A stretch of DNA of 64,000 nt from Epiperipatus broadwayi (taxonomy: Eukaryota; Onychophora; Udeonychophora; Euonychophora; Peripatidae), in NCBI GenBank assembly GCA_028023455.1, contig JAQFVV010006246.1, forward strand, positions 299,501 through 363,500. The letters are read 5' to 3'. This document shows, piece after piece, positions 58,915-64,000 of this stretch. The notes beneath the pieces were generated by a model. It had not been told where the DNA came from. It saw only the letters and a program-made list of their open reading frames with translations, and ran no database searches. The number at the start of each line of letters is the position of its first letter. The stretch's first letter is position 1. The translations under genes were made by a program, and so were the position numbers.

Positions 58915-60665
58915 TGTAACGGTCAAATATGTGCATTCGTGAAACAAAATCTAGAATTCTGATAGATCATCCTAAAGCCGACCAGGTTTATGGTGGTGGA
59001 AGGAATGGCTCTGGCCTAACCCTAGTTCCTTTACCATTGCTCATAGACTTAGTACCTTGTGAATGTCACAGTTGAGGTCACAGCAGTATTTCTCCTCTTC
59101 ACATACTGGCAGTAGCACAACAGCAGAACATAAGATGGGTAACAATAGGAATTTTATATAGCACATTTATATAGGTATCATGTGGCATACTTATGACTAT
59201 TAATTACTTATATGTTTTTAACATATACTGAAAATAATTATCAAATATTAAATAATTGTGAGTCGGTGAGCATGACAAAGACATGAAGCTAGAGTAAATT
59301 TAAAACTAATTAAATAAATTTAAAATATAAAATAATAATTCAAAACAATATTATGGTAGGTAAGTGTTTGGTCTGACATTCAGGTGATTAAGGGATGTTA
59401 CAATATAATAGGATTCACATGCAAGTGATGGGTTATTAGAATTCATTTTGGATGTATGAGTTTACATGGCTTGATTTACATATATAGAAAAAAATACTAA
59501 CAAGTGATTATAATTTTCTGGCACAATTATTTCAGTTAGGAGGTTATGCATTTCCAGTTTATATACATAGCATTTAATCACAGACATGTGATTTCATTTT
59601 AGGTTACATTCAATTTAATATGCTATACATATATGTTTATAACTCGCAGGTGATGAAATTATAATACAAAATATTTTCATGAGCTTAATATATTTTAATA
59701 ATGAGATGACTTTGCTCATGGTTATCTATGCCTAGTTTATGCTATATAGGATTTAGATTGGCCATATATTAGCGGAAGTGATAATAAATTTTGTAAAGAA
59801 CATAATTTACTTAGCATGATTACTTAACATCCTCTCTATATAGTTTAAGTACAATTTAAATTAGATTCCAGTTCAGATCAATGTTGAAATAATAATTAAA
59901 ATGGTGGAATAAACTGATTAAAAGAAGCTAGACTTCAAATACTAGTGCGTAAAAAAAATATATAAATCTGAGTATTATTTGTGTCTCATATATGCCTTAT
60001 TCACTGGATTTTTACCAAGTAACAGTTCTCTATGACTGATCTCATTGCTGTGGAATAGGAGGCCATTTTAGTCTGGCTGATCGAGCAATTTATAGAAGTG
60101 AATGGGAGTCTTACACTCTGTGTGAGTCTCATGCTCCATTATAAGTATGCAGAATGTGGAGGTGCAAACCCGTCCGACATCTGAGGAAGATAATTGTCCA
60201 AACTAAAGGTAATGATGCAGTGCGACCACATACAACCATTAAAAAAAGCAGCAACAAGAGATTACACCATAGCATTTCATAAGGACACATATGCATCACT
60301 GACTACATAATCATATTTATTAAATTAAGATGCTAAATTAAAAGTTTCTTTCATGAAACTACCCTATCTCAGTTCATGTTATAGTAATCTTAATAATACA
60401 TTAAGGGAATTTAGGAATCCACTTTACAAAGATATCTATATAGGTTTAAATTTAATTTAAAGAGGATTACAGCATATGGTGAAATTAAACATAGAACTAT
60501 AGACTTATGCTGCATTTTATCACCCTAACTATATATTGGTTAAAATATTAACTTAACAGCAAATCTATTTAAAATGATGGTATGTTTGTATTTATCTTTA
60601 ATTCAAAATATTTTATCCATATTAAAATAGAGCTTTTTAGTTTGTGTATAATTACACATGTTACA
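58915..60665. mobile_element. LTR-like segment bounded by TGTAAC and GTTACA
   Basis: TGTAACGGTC (58915-58924) is the exact reverse complement of the LTR end GACCGTTACA at 57586-57595, so an LTR of that family either starts here (plus) or ends here (minus). At the other side, CATGTTACA ends at 60665 against (CA)n. 58960-59140 and 60000-60240 are less AT-rich. It could be the 3' LTR of the 57.6-kb element, but the two LTR ends do not match well by eye, so orientation is unresolved. Confidence 0.4.
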
Positions 60666-60731
60666 CACACACACACACGCACACACACACACATATATAT
60701 ATATATGCGAATTGACATATATATATGCGAG
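60666..60731. repeat. (CA)n-(TA)n microsatellite with duplicated ATATATATGCGA
   Basis: (AC)n with one G interruption passes into (AT)n; ATATATATGCGA occurs twice 24 bp apart (about 60699 and 60722). Confidence 0.85.
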
Positions 60732-62141
60732 AGAATCTTTATTTAATTCTCACCAATAATTTAATTATGAATAAAGCTCGGTTTTGAACATTTACAGCAT
60801 AAACAATATAACATAATAAATATAATAAAATTTGACATAGTTTTAATGAAAAAATGCATTTTAAAACATAATAGAATTTCAAGTAAGAGTAATTTCAAAA
60901 TTGTTTATTTTAAGTGAAAGTTGTGCAATGTTCACTAGAATATGATTGATTTAGTTTTATAATGCTATCTCTAAGATTAATGACAGCAAATATCATTAAC
61001 TTAAGACAATATATAAATTAGCATAAACACTTTAATTATTACTTTAAAACAGCTTGTTGCATTTTATATGTTATTAAATTTATATAAACATTTAATTTCT
61101 ATGTTTTAGTAAATTGAAACAAATAGCATTTAATTATCTAAAATAAGATAAGTACGTAAACAAATAAACCAATACATAAAATCATAAAATCAAATTTATT
61201 AAATATTAAATAAAATCATTTATCATTTTTAAATCAGTTTAGTCAGTTTAATTGAGCTCAATTTATTAAAGATCATTTAAATCAGATTAACTTATTTTAA
61301 ATCAGTTTAAATCAGGCAAGATTTTAGGGTTTAAATAAAGCAATTAAATTCATCAACAAAAAGGTAAGTTTTAAAATTGAAAGTAAAATAAAATAAAATT
61401 TACAAAAGTTTAATTTACATTATTAGGATGGCCATTAAATTATGGTTAAGCTAGCATTTAAATTTGAAATTAGTGGAAGTTTTTACATTGGAAGGAATAG
61501 TTACCATTGCTTCTCTTGATCTTTCTTTTTACTGGCAAGTTCTTTGCATAGCGGGACATCTTTAGATTTTTGCAGTGGTCAGCTCATCTTTTTCAATCTT
61601 AGATGGCTATTCATCAGGGTGGGAGGCAAGATGTTGAGCCTATTACCCTGACATGCTGATTATTCACTTTATTGAAGATATAAATTGGATGACTCCTTGA
61701 ATAGAATATTTTTAATTGCCTTTAAAAGATGGCTCCTCTCCCACTCCCTCTTCTTCATTATTTTATTTTCTTAGAAGTATCTTCTTGGCCCATATGATAA
61801 TCACCAGTTATAGTGGATGCCTGCTGTGTCAAAAATTAAATAGGTAAAAAAAAAAACATTGACATGCCGTAATTTATGCAGTTTTTTAAGTTTAATTCTA
61901 AATATAAATTTTAATTAATCTTGTACCAGTAAAGATTAATTATGCTGGTGACACTCTGTCCAAAAAAAAAATCTAAGCTGTGGAAAAACATTTTATTATA
62001 TATGTAACCTGATGGTTCTAATTTACCGATATATGTAGAATTATTAAATTTCGAATATATATATAATTTAATTCATATATAAATTATAGAAAACATACTG
62101 TTTTATATCCTATTAACATTTATATTCTTGCATATCCCCCA
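60732..62141. other. AT-rich DNA with a less AT-rich patch
   Basis: 61490-61760 is less AT-rich; on the minus strand it contains a GCAATGGTAACT donor-like word (about 61498-61509) and a weak TATA, like the LTR-like segments upstream. No gene recognised. Short repeats of AAATCAGTTTA occur near 61230-61320. Confidence 0.4.
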
Positions 62142-62159
62142 ACCCCCCCACCCCCCCCA

Positions 62160-62204
<45 letters not shown>

Positions 62205-63255
62205 ACGCCCCAAAATTCCCCCCACAAAAAAATAAAAACCCCCCCCATATTTTTAAATTAAAAAAAAAAAATATTTTTAAAAATTTTAAAAAAAAAAAAA
62301 TTAACATAAAAAAAATTAAAAATTAAAAAAATTAAAAATTACAAAAAAAAAAAATATTATTTTATTTTTATTACTTCTATTTACCATATTTTTAAATATA
62401 AAAAAAAAAAAAAAAAAAAAAAAACAAAAAAAAAAAAAAAAAAAAAAAAAAAATAAAATTAAATAATAAACAAAAAAAAAAAACCCCACCCCTCCCCCCC
62501 CTTCTTCCCTCCCCCCTCCCTTTCCCCCACCCCGCCCGGGGGGCGAGTTTAAAAATTCACGAAAAAAGGAGAAAACCACCAAACCACCAACACCAAACCC
62601 GGAAGAAGCACCAAGAGGCCCGACCGAGGCCCCCCCCCCCCCCCTTCCCCCCCCCCCCTTCTGTTTTGATTGCCCCCCTAAAAAGAAATTCTGACTCCCC
62701 CCGCCCCTCCCAACCAAACCCCCCCCCCCCCCCCCACACTAAAAAAAAAATTTTTTTCTCTCTCACACCCCAACTTCCCTCCCTCCTGTTTTTTTTTTTT
62801 TTTCTCCTCCTTCTCTCTTCCCCCCCCCCCCCCCCCCTCCCCCCCCCCAATACATATACATTACCCCTTTTCTTTTTTTTTTTATAACTAATTTTTAAAT
62901 TAAACTTTAATTAAAACCTCCATTTCTATTCTAATTCTCAAAACAAATTAAAAATTTTATTAATTTTTTAAATTTTATTATTAAAAAAAAACTTAAAAAA
63001 AAGAATGAAGTTTTTATTTTATTTTTATTAAAATTTTTTAAAAAATAAAAAAAAAAAAAAACTCAAAAAAACACCCCCAAAAAACCCTAAATAAAATAAT
63101 TATAAACCCCCCCACCCCACCCACCAAAAAATAATATTTTTTTGTTTTTTATAATTATATTAAAAAAAACTTATAAAATATAAAAAAAAAAAAAATATAT
63201 AAAAAATTTTTTTATTATAAAAAAAAAAAAACACACCTCCCCGCGGGGAGAGGGT
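62142..63255. repeat. Low-complexity homopolymer block (probable assembly or read artefact)
   Basis: Long runs of C (over 40), A (over 25) and T alternate with almost no G on the plus strand except near 62530-62630 and 63240-63256. Nothing else in the window looks like this. The ORFs on both strands are Gly-, Phe- or Pro-runs and are not genes. It may be a degraded consensus over an unreadable repeat. Confidence 0.75.
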
Positions 63256-63482
63256 GGTGGACAACAACACAAAAAACCCAGAAACGAAGATCGGTTCTTC
63301 GATCTGTCTGTTTCAATATATGTAGTCTAAAGTTACACAGACAATTTGCTTTTCCCTTAGCAATTATTAACAATCTATATATATGCATTTTTTGGTTTTA
63401 TGACTATATAAATGAATATTTCTCTAAATACTTAAACATATATGCATACATACATGATTGTATTATTTAGATTTATATATTT

Positions 63483-63549
<67 letters not shown>

Positions 63550-64000
63550 TATTACTATATAATATATAGTAGGTGAAACAGTTGAGTTGAAAAGCTGACT
63601 GTTTAATATTCTCAAACTCACAGGAAGTTTTATGGAAGCTTAATGGGTTGGTGCTTTTACTTGGGGTAAAATAAAAAATTATTTATTTTTTTATGTTAAA
63701 GAAAATTCTTCCATTTTGTATTATCATGTTTAATACAATTTGTGAACCCTCTCTACTTTACTCTCCTGCCTATGAGACCATACAATGTTACTACTGAATG
63801 GATAAAACTAATAAGCTATTCTATTAACTAATTACATATCTAATATATTATCACCAATGTTTCAGAATCCTAAGTGGGGTCTGCAGTCTTGACCACTACT
63901 ATTTTACATGGTTTAGGTGTATTTCAACTTAAATTTCGATTTCTGACAGTATATCCTTTTATTTCGCTTGTTCTTTCTTTTAAACCCTCATTTTCTCCAG
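63256..64000. other. AT-rich DNA after the low-complexity block
   Basis: CGAAGATCGGTTCTTCG (about 63287) forms a small perfect hairpin at the edge of the block. (AT)n at about 63486-63546. No gene recognised. Confidence 0.5.

Noticed and set aside
62113-62887. Gly-, Phe- and Pro-rich ORFs on both strands
   Set aside because: Homopolymer translation in a probable artefact block.
63240-63320. Sequencing-adapter contamination near the homopolymer block
   Set aside because: A few ACAAC and hairpin words look adapter-like, but there is no long match I can stand behind.

Overview
The window is very AT-rich, repeat-dense animal DNA. The evidence for an animal is the set of elements present: an RTE-type LINE with an endonuclease (EEP) and reverse transcriptase, Penelope-like (PLE) GIY-YIG endonuclease fragments, Ty3/gypsy pol and LTR retrotransposons, tRNA-like SINE heads, a degenerate interstitial TTAGGG-type array, and long (AT)n, (TTA)n and (CA)n microsatellites. 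An invertebrate, perhaps a lophotrochozoan such as a mollusc, fits best, but the species cannot be fixed from the sequence. There is no convincing multi-exon host gene. The only host-like candidate is a well-formed TATA promoter with two possible short exons near 48.1-48.4 kb.

Layout. 1-0.5 kb: end of a tandem 417-bp unit carrying a hammerhead ribozyme (HHR) fold. 1.0-3.7 kb: broken Ty3/gypsy pol (+). 3.9-7.2 kb: a full-length RTE LINE on the minus strand, bounded by a 13-bp target-site duplication and damaged by two apparent single-base frameshifts. 8.5-16.2 kb: AT-rich DNA with a diverged tandem duplication, a foldback element, a back-to-back (TAA)n/(TTA)n tract and palindromes. 16.2-21.1 kb: two tandem arrays of HHR-bearing PLE terminal repeats, the second joined directly to a GIY-YIG endonuclease with no reverse transcriptase. 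21.2-24 kb: LTR/primer-binding-site remnant and a second PLE endonuclease fragment. 26.3-28.1 kb: second, 5'-truncated RTE copy. 28.4-34.3 kb: LTR-like segments on the minus strand. 35.1-35.7 kb: third, decayed RTE relative. 38.9-45.3 kb: tRNA-like heads, telomere-like repeats, a TA-flanked MITE and a foldback element. 47.7-55.5 kb: promoter-like segment followed by a non-autonomous LTR retrotransposon with long, internally repetitive LTRs and a coiled-coil gag-like ORF. 57.5-60.7 kb: another LTR element remnant. 62.1-63.3 kb: a block of C, A and T homopolymers that looks like an assembly or read-quality artefact.

The most interesting system is the set of hammerhead folds: one in the 417-bp unit at the window start, four in two PLE terminal-repeat arrays (unit lengths 380-384 bp), and a possible degraded sixth just downstream of the endonuclease. 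All share the same order: stem I, CUGANGA-like box, short stem II, GAAA-like box, 2-3 bp stem III, a UH cleavage triplet, stem I. This matches the known association of hammerheads with PLEs and with metazoan retrozymes, which are small non-autonomous circular-RNA retroelements thought to be mobilised by PLEs. The 83 bp shared by neighbouring 417-bp units is identical, suggesting a recent concatemeric insertion. Identifications rest on reading motifs by eye; no database search was run.
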